DNA from: Anaerolineae bacterium
GTDB lineage: Bacteria > Chloroflexota > Anaerolineae > 4572-78 > J111
Direction of reading: 5' to 3'
NCBI GenBank assembly: GCA_023151115.1
Contig: JAKLJP010000018.1
Location: 1-64,000, forward strand
DNA length: 64,000 nt
The notes beneath the pieces were generated by a model. That model did not search any database, was not told the DNA's origin, and was given only the letters and a program-made list of their open reading frames with translations. Position 1 is the first letter of the stretch. The number at the start of each line of letters is the position of its first letter. Positions 1-7,256 of the stretch are shown piece after piece. The position numbers were made by a program, and so were the translations under genes.

Positions 1-530
1 GTTTGCTCAAAAGCTTTGAGCCAGTGATAGCTCTCTTTGGCTTCAATCGGCAGCCGCTGTAATTCAGCGGGAGTATGGGCCGGTTCACCGACGGGTCGGG
101 TAAAATACTGCTGCGTTAGGGTGCCCAGGGGTATTCCGGTCGGCGTCACAGCTAAGGTCGAATGTAAACCAAACCCGCGTTGCTGCTGCTTTTTGGTCCC
201 AATCTCGCCCAGGCCTTCCGTCTGAGGATGATGGGTATAGTTGAAAAAGGTCGTGTCTTGCACGGCTAACACCAACCGGTGCTGCTTCATCCGTTCCACC
301 GTTCGTTGTTGATGGGGCGCACTAATCCCTGCCGGGGTCACTTTCTTGGTGTTACCGAAAAAACGATAGGCCGCTTTGGTATCAGCCCAATCTTCGCACG
401 CCTGGTTGATGTACGCCGTCGGTTGCTGTCCCAAGGCTATGGCCAATTCTTGACAGCGCCGATTCAGCCGGGCATCTTGCAGTTCGATATCGGCAAATTC
501 AAGGGCAGCCCACTGCTCTTCTAGATTCAT
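1..530 (-). CDS. Tn5/IS4-type transposase, N-terminal part (runs off the left edge)
   Basis: Read on the minus strand from an ATG at 530, the frame stays open to the window edge (176 codons), so only the N-terminal part is visible. It opens with WAALEFADIELQDARLNRR and ACEDWADTKAAYRFF, the layout of the Tn5-type transposase DNA-binding domain. Then comes VLAVQDTTFFNYT, whose Asp92 matches the first catalytic Asp of the DDE domain in this family. Next are GLGEIG and GFGLHSTLAV. The enzyme would cut and join the ends of its insertion sequence. The remaining catalytic residues lie outside the window, so intactness cannot be judged. Short plus-strand frames here are shadows. Confidence 0.85.
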   Translation of the reverse strand, partial: MNLEEQWAALEFADIELQDARLNRRCQELAIALGQQPTAYINQACEDWADTKAAYRFFGNTKKVTPAGISAPHQQRTVERMKQHRLVLAVQDTTFFNYTHHPQTEGLGEIGTKKQQQRGFGLHSTLAVTPTGIPLGTLTQQYFTRPVGEPAHTPAELQRLPIEAKESYHWLKAFEQ

Positions 531-600
531 TTCTTGGGTAATCAACGTTTACACTTCTCCCTATTCTTTAAGCTGGGCTGTAGTTTATCACATCCCTTTT

Positions 601-634
601 ACTTGTGGGAGATATGGGTAATAGATAGCTGAGC
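601..634. other. Possible terminal region of the insertion sequence
   Basis: The gap 531-787 holds no gene. About 70-100 bp upstream of the transposase start, the sequence ACTTGTGGGAGATATGGG loosely resembles the ACTTGTG-starting inner part of Tn5-family ends read in reverse. The other end is outside the window and no target-site duplication can be checked, so this is only a guess at where the element stops. Confidence 0.25.
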
Positions 635-787
635 AGTTACCTTATAGGAATATAACTTTAGTTAACTTACCATTCCTTCCCTCTTTCGGGGGTAAAACCT
701 GTCTTTCGACTGATAGGTTCAAGGAGCAATTTGGGGTATGCTGAGTTGAAAGTTGAATGTATTTTTTACTCAGCGAAGGAGGCGCCG

Positions 788-1156
788 ATGCATGTGATAA
801 CCAAAGAAGAAATTGACCAGCCGTTTTTGGCCCCGCTGGGCGAATTGATTTACGAACTCATCGGCAGCACCCCTGAAACCGGCGGCGCAACCAAACACAG
901 CCTGGCCCATGTGGTGGTGCCGCAAGGCAAGTTATCGCCCCGCCATTACCACAAGGTCTTCGAGGAAACGTACTACATTCTCAAAGGCCAGGCGCGGATG
1001 CAGATTGACGGCCAGGAATTTACGCTTTCGCCGGGGCAATCCTGCCTGATCCTGCCGGGGGAAGTGCATCAAGTTTTCAACGACCGGCCCGAAGACCTGG
1101 AATTTCTGGTCATTTGCGCCCCACCCTGGACGCCGGACGATTTCTTTGAGGTTTGA
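788..1156 (+). CDS. Cupin-domain protein
   Basis: A 122-residue single-domain cupin. The first conserved motif is seen as SPRHYHKVFEETYYILKGQ and the second as PGEVHQVFN, with His and Glu residues in the usual metal-binding places. A longer frame opens 19 codons upstream, but the ATG at 788 is preceded by AAGGAGG at a good distance and gives a normal cupin length. The substrate cannot be told from sequence. The next gene is another cupin, so the two may be co-transcribed, although a hairpin repeat lies between them. Family certain, function open. Confidence 0.85.
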   Translation: MHVITKEEIDQPFLAPLGELIYELIGSTPETGGATKHSLAHVVVPQGKLSPRHYHKVFEETYYILKGQARMQIDGQEFTLSPGQSCLILPGEVHQVFNDRPEDLEFLVICAPPWTPDDFFEV

Positions 1157-1168
1157 GCGTTTCAAAAA

Positions 1169-1200
1169 ATTGGAGTCCAAAGCAAGCTTTGGACTCCAAT
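1169..1200. repeat. Hairpin repeat, GGAGTCCAAAGC family
   Basis: Perfect inverted repeat with 15-nt arms (ATTGGAGTCCAAAGC and its complement) around two bases. It could terminate transcription of the cupin, but there is no T tract. Related copies occur at 5265-5314 and, in coding sequence, at 42595-42660. Confidence 0.85.
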
Positions 1201-1244
1201 GCCAACTGAATTGAATACCGTTTGCTACAGAAAGGGGGCTAATC

Positions 1245-1622
1245 ATGTTAAACGTAACACTGGTGCGAGAGGCAGAACGGGCGCTGGCGGCCGGCCAGAC
1301 CGCCGGGATGGTCCGCGAGGAAGCCATCAACACCGACCATTTGTGGGCCGGCATTGCCAAAACCGAGCCGGGCATGCGCTCCGGCTGGCATCATCACGGA
1401 GAGTGGGAAACCATTGCCTACGTGATAAAAGGAGCCTGCCGGCTGGAGTGCGGCCCCGGCGGCCGGGATGTGTATGTGGCCGAACCTGGCGATTACTTGT
1501 ATATCCCCAAAGGAGCTATCCACCGCGAATCGAATCCAACCGAAGGCGAACAAGCCCTGGTGATTGTCCGCTTTGGCGGCGGGCCGGTTCTTTTTAACGT
1601 AGATGGGCCAATGACGGGGTAA
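1245..1622 (+). CDS. Cupin-domain protein
   Basis: 125 residues with a cupin core: the first motif reads GWHHHGEWETIAYVIKG (three consecutive His, then Glu) and the second PGDYLYIPKGAIHRESN. The ATG at 1245 follows GAAAGGGGG. It lies downstream of another cupin and shares the same general fold but little sequence, so this is not a recent duplication. The likely role is binding or converting a small molecule at a metal site. Nothing nearby names the substrate. Confidence 0.85.
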   Translation: MLNVTLVREAERALAAGQTAGMVREEAINTDHLWAGIAKTEPGMRSGWHHHGEWETIAYVIKGACRLECGPGGRDVYVAEPGDYLYIPKGAIHRESNPTEGEQALVIVRFGGGPVLFNVDGPMTG

Positions 1623-1654
1623 TGAGACTCAATAATCTCTCACAGTCATAAATC

Positions 1655-1717
1655 TGGAAGAGTGGAGGATTGGAAGGCTGGAAATTTATCCATCCTCCAA
1701 TCCTCCAGCCCTCCATC
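1655..1717. repeat. GGAAGGTTGG-word hairpin repeat
   Basis: Degenerate 7-8 nt words (GGAGGATTGGAAGGCTGG) on the left are answered by complementary words (CCTCCAATCCTCCAGCC) on the right, across an AT-rich loop. Same family as 57331-57412 and 60085-60147. Confidence 0.8.
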
Positions 1718-1740
1718 CAAACTAAGTGAGGTGTAACCGT

Positions 1741-4700
1741 ATGCTCGACATCGAAGTCTTGAAAAAAGCCCCTATTTTGTGTGGACTCTCAAGCGAACAA
1801 CTGGAGGCCACGTTGGTCTCCAACCCTATCGCTACCTACCAGGCAGGTCAGGTGGTATTTGAAGAGAACAGCATAGGGCGAGAAATATACATTGTGTTGC
1901 AAGGCCAGGTGGCCGTTCAAGTTGACCCGGCCAAGTTGGGCACCGTTGAAAAAGGCTCCACCCAAACCCGGATTATCCGCACCTTTGGGCCAGGCGAATC
2001 TTTTGGCGAGGTGGCGGTGATTGACAAACAGCCGCGTGAGGCGGCCATTGTCGCCACCGAGAACAACACCAGGCTGCTGGTGCTGCCGCCCCACCTGTTT
2101 GATAACGTGCTGCAAGCCCAGGTGATTATGAACAATATCACCCGCGATTTGTCGGACAAGCTGCGGGGCAGCAATACCCGCCTCATCGAGAGCATGCTGT
2201 CCAGCTATTTTCTCACCGCGCTGGTCGAGCAGCTCACCGCCCAAACGCAAGAGTGTAACCCCATCATTCCCTTGCAAAAATTGATGGTCATTCGCAGCCC
2301 GGAGAATTTTATCCTCTCCGGCCCCAACTGCCTGTTGGCCCACCTCCCGGAAAAAGAAACGATAGAAATCTCCTTTTTCAGCGAACCGGCCATTATGCAG
2401 CGTTTGCTTGGCCCCGGCGAGCCTTCGGGCGCGGTTGCCTTCAACGCCCTCTTTTCCATCATCCGCTCTGGCCAAATCTCGGAGCGTATTGCCGAGCGAA
2501 GCTGCCGCTATGAATTGCAGCCCGCCACCGACCGTCGCTCCGGCAAACTCATGGTCTGGAAAACCATTGACGACCACACCCGGCCTTACACCCTGGAATG
2601 GCAAATCAAAGGCGCGACCTACAACCCCGAAACCCGCGCCAGCAGCGCCGCCCTCTTCCTGTATATTTATGACGACGAAGCCGCTTCGACCCGCAGCCGG
2701 GCCGGGCAAATTATTGCCAACATCGCCATGCCGGTGCAAAAGTACATCTACGACACCCTGCCCCGCAACCCAACAGATGCCGCCAAATTTCGGGTCATCA
2801 TCATCCACCATCGCTCCCACGAAACCGCCCGCACCTTACGCACCATCCAGGATTTGGGCTACCAGATTGACACCTTCATCGGCATTCCCTATGGCGATGT
2901 CAACTGGGATTACATCACCATGCTCGACCACGCCTCCAACCACAACTACATGTCGCTCAAGCTCATCACCCACCCCACCCAACCGACCCGCTACCAGTTT
3001 GACTTCCGCCAATCCTCCTTTTTGGAAACGCGAACCGAAAAAGAGATTGCCGCCCTGTATGGCAATCCGGCCATCAGCGGCGATTACCTGGCCGCCATGC
3101 AAGCCCTGGCCGAATACCGGCTGGCCGGGGCGCTGCAAAAGTGCCGCGAGCGGGGAGAACGGTTGATTATCTACGAGGATGGCGGCTACATTGTGGCCAA
3201 AATCTACGAGATTTACAAAAACAGCCAGCATCCGCGCCATGCGCTGGTCAAGGCCGCCGTGGATGAAGGTTTGATTGCCGGGGTGGTCGAGGTGACGGTA
3301 GCCGGGGAGCGCAAAAATTTACAGGTCATCGAAGAAAACAACGGCCAGGCCCTTTTGCCGGTGCTGTCCAACGCCCGCAGCGACATCAAAGCAGTGTTCG
3401 AGGCCATGGGTGTGGGCGAAGCGGTCATTCACGCCTCGGCAACGTCTTTTGGACGCCTGGGGCTGCCCACTTTTCAAACGCGCCGCGTGGCGGTGATTGG
3501 CGGCAACGGGGCCATCGGCACCCGCGTGGTCGAGCAGTTGACCGCCTTGCACAACAGCACGGCCAACGTTTTTGCCGTAGATATTTCTGACCGCTCCTTC
3601 TCGCTGGAGATTGACCCCCAGACGCTGCCTTATGCGGCCACGCGGCTCAAGTACCGCCGCCTGCCGCGCTACCAGGTAGCCGAAAGCTGTCTGCCGGTTA
3701 TTTTGGACCAACCCTACAGCGAGCGGGTTTTTCAGCCGAACCTGCCGGCTGTTGGTCAGGCCATCCAGAGTTTCCTGGCCGACTCGTCAGGCTACACCGA
3801 ACTGGCCCTGACCAACAGCTACCCCCTGCCGGATGCTGACCTGCAAGAGTTGTGGCATGTTGTCACTCAGGAATCAGGCTACCGGCAAGTCGAGACAGCA
3901 GCCCTACCCGATGACGCCGGCCTGCGCTACTTGTTACAAAAAGGGGACACCCAAAAAACGGTAACGCTGCTGGCCGCTTTCACCGTGCTGACCTTCAAAA
4001 ATGTCTCGCGGGCTATCCGCAACGGCATTGATACGGTGATCGGCAGCACCGGCTACCCCATTTTCAGCGCCAAAAACCTGGACGACTTTTTGGCCCGGCC
4101 TAATCCCTCTGCCCGTACCGACGAGCTAACCCTTATCAGCGCCTCGTCCAAGGATTACGAGTTTCGGAAGGCAATTGACTTTTTGAACGCGCTGCTCAGG
4201 CTTGAGGTAGACGCCACCCTCCCGGCCGAGGTACGGCTGGGTTGGTTTGCCAATTTTTATCGGGATGAGATTAGTTTTCTGAGCGGGGAAGATTTTGCTG
4301 CTCTGCAAACTCTGCTGGCTGGGCCGGTGACGGTGGAGAGCCTGCAAAACTGGGCCAATGCTGAACCTACCCTGGCTGAAACCATTCGGCTGACCACTGG
4401 CCGAGAAGCTCAGTGGCCCGCCCAGTTAGCCGACTATATCACCCAAAAAATCCGGCAAAAAGTGACCATCCGCAAGGAAATCCGGCCCGACATCGGCTCG
4501 ATTTATCACCTGACCGTCAACGGGCAGGCCAAGCGGGTGGTTTTGCTGGCCGATGGCCTGGTGGTCAACTTTTTTGCCCGCCACGAAAAAGGCGTCAAAA
4601 CCGAATATATTGACCCGATTGTAACGATGCAGTTATTGAGCCTGGTCAAGTTAGCCCAGACCACCATCCAGCCGGGCCTGTACAAGATGGATTTGGAACT

Positions 4701-4770
4701 GCGCCCGGAAGATTTGGCCGTTTTCTGGGCGGCCATTGACGACTACTGCCGTCCGCTAAAGTTTAATTGA
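1741..4770 (+). CDS. Cyclic-nucleotide-binding protein with adenosylhomocysteinase-like C-terminus
   Basis: 1009 residues. Residues about 10-135 form a cNMP-binding (CRP-type) domain: GQVVFEENSIGREIYIVLQG, then FGPGESFGEVAVID. The middle third (about 140-560) is not recognised. From about residue 570 the protein looks like S-adenosyl-L-homocysteine hydrolase: a Rossmann motif RRVAVIGGNGAIGTRVVEQL, then DTVIGSTGYP, LTLISASSKDYE and VVLLADGLVVNFFA, in the family order. The enzyme family normally cleaves SAH with bound NAD. Activity here is not assured. The ATG at 1741 follows GTGAGGTG; an in-frame GTG at 1726 is less likely. No membrane segment. A cNMP-gated NAD-dependent protein is an inference. 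Confidence 0.7.
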   Translation: MLDIEVLKKAPILCGLSSEQLEATLVSNPIATYQAGQVVFEENSIGREIYIVLQGQVAVQVDPAKLGTVEKGSTQTRIIRTFGPGESFGEVAVIDKQPREAAIVATENNTRLLVLPPHLFDNVLQAQVIMNNITRDLSDKLRGSNTRLIESMLSSYFLTALVEQLTAQTQECNPIIPLQKLMVIRSPENFILSGPNCLLAHLPEKETIEISFFSEPAIMQRLLGPGEPSGAVAFNALFSIIRSGQISERIAERSCRYELQPATDRRSGKLMVWKTIDDHTRPYTLEWQIKGATYNPETRASSAALFLYIYDDEAASTRSRAGQIIANIAMPVQKYIYDTLPRNPTDAAKFRVIIIHHRSHETARTLRTIQDLGYQIDTFIGIPYGDVNWDYITMLDHASNHNYMSLKLITHPTQPTRYQFDFRQSSFLETRTEKEIAALYGNPAISGDYLAAMQALAEYRLAGALQKCRERGERLIIYEDGGYIVAKIYEIYKNSQHPRHALVKAAVDEGLIAGVVEVTVAGERKNLQVIEENNGQALLPVLSNARSDIKAVFEAMGVGEAVIHASATSFGRLGLPTFQTRRVAVIGGNGAIGTRVVEQLTALHNSTANVFAVDISDRSFSLEIDPQTLPYAATRLKYRRLPRYQVAESCLPVILDQPYSERVFQPNLPAVGQAIQSFLADSSGYTELALTNSYPLPDADLQELWHVVTQESGYRQVETAALPDDAGLRYLLQKGDTQKTVTLLAAFTVLTFKNVSRAIRNGIDTVIGSTGYPIFSAKNLDDFLARPNPSARTDELTLISASSKDYEFRKAIDFLNALLRLEVDATLPAEVRLGWFANFYRDEISFLSGEDFAALQTLLAGPVTVESLQNWANAEPTLAETIRLTTGREAQWPAQLADYITQKIRQKVTIRKEIRPDIGSIYHLTVNGQAKRVVLLADGLVVNFFARHEKGVKTEYIDPIVTMQLLSLVKLAQTTIQPGLYKMDLELRPEDLAVFWAAIDDYCRPLKFN

Positions 4771-4794
4771 CCATTATTTATAAGGAGGCATCCA

Positions 4795-5214
4795 ATGTCA
4801 ACAACCGAAAACAAAGCTATTTTGCAACGCGCTATAGCTAACTGGAATAGCGGTAGCCTGGTCGCTTATCTGGAACTGTATAATGCTGATGTCGTACTCC
4901 ATGGGTTTCCCCCCGGCCTCCCACCAGGCATCCAGGGGGCCAAACTGTTCTACGAGGGGCTATGGGCTGCCTTTCCTAACCCCCGCCTCACCCTCGATGA
5001 TGTCATGGCAGAAGGGGACAAGGTAGTATGTCGCTTCAATATGCAAGCCACCCATCAAGGCGAGTTTATGGGCATTCCGCCCACGGGCAAGGGAGTCAAG
5101 GTGTCAGGGATTACGATACTTCGCTTCTCTGACGGCAAATGTATAGAAAGGTGGAATCAGGCAGATATGATGGGATGGCTACAACAACTTGGGGCCATTC
5201 CGACACCAGCCTAA
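4795..5214 (+). CDS. SnoaL-like polyketide-cyclase-fold protein
   Basis: 139 residues with the SnoaL/NTF2-like pattern: NKAILQRAIANWNSG at the N-terminus, DVVLHG, then CRFNMQATHQGEFMGIPPTG and VSGITILRFSDGKCIERWN. Good ribosome site (ATAAGGAGG) before the ATG. Proteins of this fold bind or isomerise small hydrophobic molecules, and many have no assigned reaction. The next gene encodes a second member with the same motif order, so the two are probably a tandem pair. They lie 24 bp behind the large cNMP-binding protein and may share its transcript. Confidence 0.85.
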   Translation: MSTTENKAILQRAIANWNSGSLVAYLELYNADVVLHGFPPGLPPGIQGAKLFYEGLWAAFPNPRLTLDDVMAEGDKVVCRFNMQATHQGEFMGIPPTGKGVKVSGITILRFSDGKCIERWNQADMMGWLQQLGAIPTPA

Positions 5215-5264
5215 GCGGAGCCTTCACGAGCTTGACGGCACACCACCGACGCGAAGCGTGAAAA

Positions 5265-5314
5265 TGGAGTGCAAGGCTTGCCTTGCAACTTGGCAAAGCA
5301 AGCTTTGCATTCCA
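5265..5314. repeat. Hairpin repeat, imperfect member of the GGAGTCCAAAGC family
   Basis: TGGAGTGCAAGGCTTGCC is followed by a second half, GGCAAAGCAAGCTTTGCATT, that can fold back on it with mismatches. It sits between the two SnoaL-like genes just before the ribosome site of the second. Confidence 0.65.
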
Positions 5315-5340
5315 GCAGTCTATTTTCAGAGGAGAATCCA

Positions 5341-5766
5341 ATGTCTGCTGAACAAAACAAAGCTGTTATCCACCGTGTCTATGATGAAATGCTCAACCAG
5401 GATAAGCGGAGCATTATTGACGAGATTTATGCCGCCGATGTCATCACCCACGACCCGTTTATGGGGACCGTTACCGGCGTAGATGCCTTCAAGCAACTGC
5501 TGGCAACTTTTGATACGGCCTTTCCCGGCCACCGGGTCAAAGTCCATCACATCCTGGCCGAAGGTGATTTGGTTTCGGTAGTGCATACCCATACAGCCAA
5601 GCACACCGGCCAATTTATGCACCTGGCCCCAACGGGCCGAGAAATTGCTGTCAACGGCATCGAGGTCTTTCGGATGAAAGATGGCAAAATTGCCGAATTT
5701 TGGCGGCACGACGACGACATTGGCATGATGATGCAACTGGGGGCTATCCCTGCGCCGGGACAATAA
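5341..5766 (+). CDS. SnoaL-like polyketide-cyclase-fold protein
   Basis: 141 residues, SnoaL-like: NKAVIHRVYDEMLNQ, YAADVITHDPFMG, then VHTHTAKHTGQFMHLAPTGR and FRMKDGKIAEFWRHDD. The ATG at 5341 has AGAGGAGA upstream; the frame opens earlier, but that part is repeat sequence. It is related to the gene before it (same motif order, diverged sequence). Function unknown beyond the fold. Both genes end with the sequence QQLGAIP or MQLGAIP plus a short tail, which supports common descent. Confidence 0.85.
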   Translation: MSAEQNKAVIHRVYDEMLNQDKRSIIDEIYAADVITHDPFMGTVTGVDAFKQLLATFDTAFPGHRVKVHHILAEGDLVSVVHTHTAKHTGQFMHLAPTGREIAVNGIEVFRMKDGKIAEFWRHDDDIGMMMQLGAIPAPGQ

Positions 5767-5770
5767 ATTT

Positions 5771-5827
5771 TAGGCTAAGGCTGAGGCTAAGGCTAAGTCA
5801 ATTTTTTTTGACTCAGCCTCAGCCTCT
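5771..5827. repeat. GGCTAAGGCTAA-word hairpin, terminator-like
   Basis: AGGCTAAGGCTGAGGCTAAGGC is mirrored by GACTCAGCCTCAGCCTC, with an eight-T run in the loop. Same words as the in-frame copy at 47274-47301. Confidence 0.75.
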
Positions 5828-5846
5828 AACTGCAATGGAGGAATCT

Positions 5847-6482
5847 ATGTCATCAATGACGGCTTCGACAAGCGTCAAAGAAGGGATTTCGTTTGAAAAA
5901 TTGGCCGGGATTTGCGCTGTTCTGGCCGGAGTGGTTCATTTTCTGTACGCGGTGGCTTTTGTGGTTATCAGCCGCAGCGCGCCGGAAACGGGGACATTCC
6001 TGAGCGCGTTGTTTCTGCTATTGGGCGGGCTGCTCTCAATGACCGCGCTGAATGGGGTATATCAACGCTTGAAGTACACCGAGGCAGCTTTTGCTATGTA
6101 CGCTCTCCTTCTGACCAGCATGGGCGCTCTCGGCGCGGCCATTCACGGCGGTTACGACCTGGCCAATATCCTCAATCCGCCTGCCCAGGCCAATGCCGAC
6201 TTGCCCAGCCAGATTGACCCGCGAGGCTTGCTCACTTTTGGGGTCATGGGGTTGGGGCTGTTGGTCATCGCCTGGCTGATGAGCAAAAATGAGCAGTTTC
6301 CAAAGGGCCTCAGCTATGTGGGTTATGCCCTGGCTGCGCTGTTCATCATCATTTACCTGGCCCGTCTAATCATTCTTGATCCAGGCAACCCCATTTTGCT
6401 CTGGCCGGTGCTGCTGGCCGGTTTTGTGGTTCAGCCGGCCTGGTATATCTGGCTGGGGTTGTCGCTGCAACGGGAGAGATAG
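5847..6482 (+). CDS. Integral membrane protein of unknown function
   Basis: 211 residues, almost entirely hydrophobic after residue 20. About six membrane spans can be counted, starting with AGICAVLAGVVHFLYAVAFV and ending with WPVLLAGFVVQPAWYIWLGL. The ATG at 5847 follows ATGGAGGAATCT, which decides the start. An in-frame ATG at 5835 overlaps that ribosome site. No catalytic motif is visible and no family is recognised. It is separated from the SnoaL pair by a hairpin, so shared transcription is uncertain. Confidence 0.75.
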   Translation: MSSMTASTSVKEGISFEKLAGICAVLAGVVHFLYAVAFVVISRSAPETGTFLSALFLLLGGLLSMTALNGVYQRLKYTEAAFAMYALLLTSMGALGAAIHGGYDLANILNPPAQANADLPSQIDPRGLLTFGVMGLGLLVIAWLMSKNEQFPKGLSYVGYALAALFIIIYLARLIILDPGNPILLWPVLLAGFVVQPAWYIWLGLSLQRER

Positions 6483-6499
6483 GCGCTTATCAACCAGAT

Positions 6500-6520
6500 T
6501 CTTGCTTTTTGAGCAAGAAA
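6500..6520. terminator. Small hairpin after the membrane-protein gene
   Basis: TTCTTGCT and AGCAAGAA pair around a T-rich loop, 18 bp after the stop codon. It is followed by AAAATTT, not a clean T run, so termination is only likely. Confidence 0.45.
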
Positions 6521-6524
6521 ATTT

Positions 6525-6594
6525 ACCACAGAGACACAGAGTCACGGAGAAAAGAAAATTTATTAAAAACTCTGTGTCTCCGTGCCTCTGTGGT
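6525..6594. repeat. ACCACAGAGRCACRGAG hairpin repeat
   Basis: ACCACAGAGACACAGAGTCA at the left is answered by the near-complementary CTGTGTCTCCGTGCCTCTGT on the right. The word ACCACAGAGGCACGGAG is a known type of dispersed repeat in many environmental bacteria. It separates the plus-strand genes from the minus-strand regulator genes. Confidence 0.8.
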
Positions 6595-6650
6595 TCAATC
6601 CTTTTTGGTTCCAACTTGTCCGGGTTAGGATTCGGAGCAAGGAACCGGTG

Positions 6651-7256
6651 CTACTCATAAAAGTCTGGATAAATTTTCAGTAAACAGTCGGGGCACAAGC
6701 CGTGGGTGAAATCGGCCTCGGAGTGATCACGAATATAAACTTCTACCTGCTGCCAGTAGCCCTCGTCATCACGAATTTTTTTACAAGAAGCGCAGATAGG
6801 CAGCAACCCGCGCAAGGTTTTTACATTATCCAGCGCCGCTTGAAGTTCTTCATTGAACCGGCGCAGAGCTATCATATCATTAAAGCGAGCCATTGTCACT
6901 GTAATAGCCCGTTCTAACTCTCGCGCCCGAGGCGGTTTGATGAGATAGGCCCCAACGCCGGCAAGAGTGGCCTGTTCGACCAGGGCGGGAGTTTCATAGG
7001 CCGTTAACATCACGATGGGCGTTGGGCAGGTCAGGTAAATTTGTTGAGCGGCCTCGATACCGTTGACCGCCGGCATTTCGATATCCAGCAAGACAATATC
7101 GGGCCGCAAGAGCCGGGTAAGTTCAACGGCTTCGCCGCCATTGGTCGCTTCGCCGGTAATACCATACCCCAAATCTTCCAGGGTCCCCCGGATCATTTCA
7201 CTAACCAGGGGATCGTCATCGGCAATCAGGACTCCGGTTTTTTTGATCGAGTTCAT
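6651..7256 (-). CDS. Response regulator with a four-Cys tail
   Basis: 201 residues. A receiver domain fills residues 8-125: acidic pocket IADDDP, phospho-acceptor Asp58 in DIVLLDIEMP, and LIKPP with the conserved Lys. After a helical linker the tail carries PICASCKKIRDDEGYWQQ and, about 30 residues later, LCPDCLLKIY. This CxxC...CxxC pattern, often found after kinase or receiver modules, may bind zinc. There is no DNA-binding domain. The start ATG overlaps the kinase stop as ATGA, so the two proteins are translationally coupled and surely form one phosphorelay. A longer frame to 7292 is not needed. Confidence 0.9.
   Translation of the reverse strand: MNSIKKTGVLIADDDPLVSEMIRGTLEDLGYGITGEATNGGEAVELTRLLRPDIVLLDIEMPAVNGIEAAQQIYLTCPTPIVMLTAYETPALVEQATLAGVGAYLIKPPRARELERAITVTMARFNDMIALRRFNEELQAALDNVKTLRGLLPICASCKKIRDDEGYWQQVEVYIRDHSEADFTHGLCPDCLLKIYPDFYE

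Noticed and set aside
932..1375. 147-codon minus-strand frame across both cupins
   Set aside because: Crosses the hairpin between two genes whose cupin motifs are plain on the plus strand.
1789..2820. 343-codon minus-strand frame opposite the cNMP-binding protein
   Set aside because: It mirrors a gene with clear domain motifs, is Gly/Arg/His-rich and has no recognisable domain; a shadow of GC-rich coding sequence.
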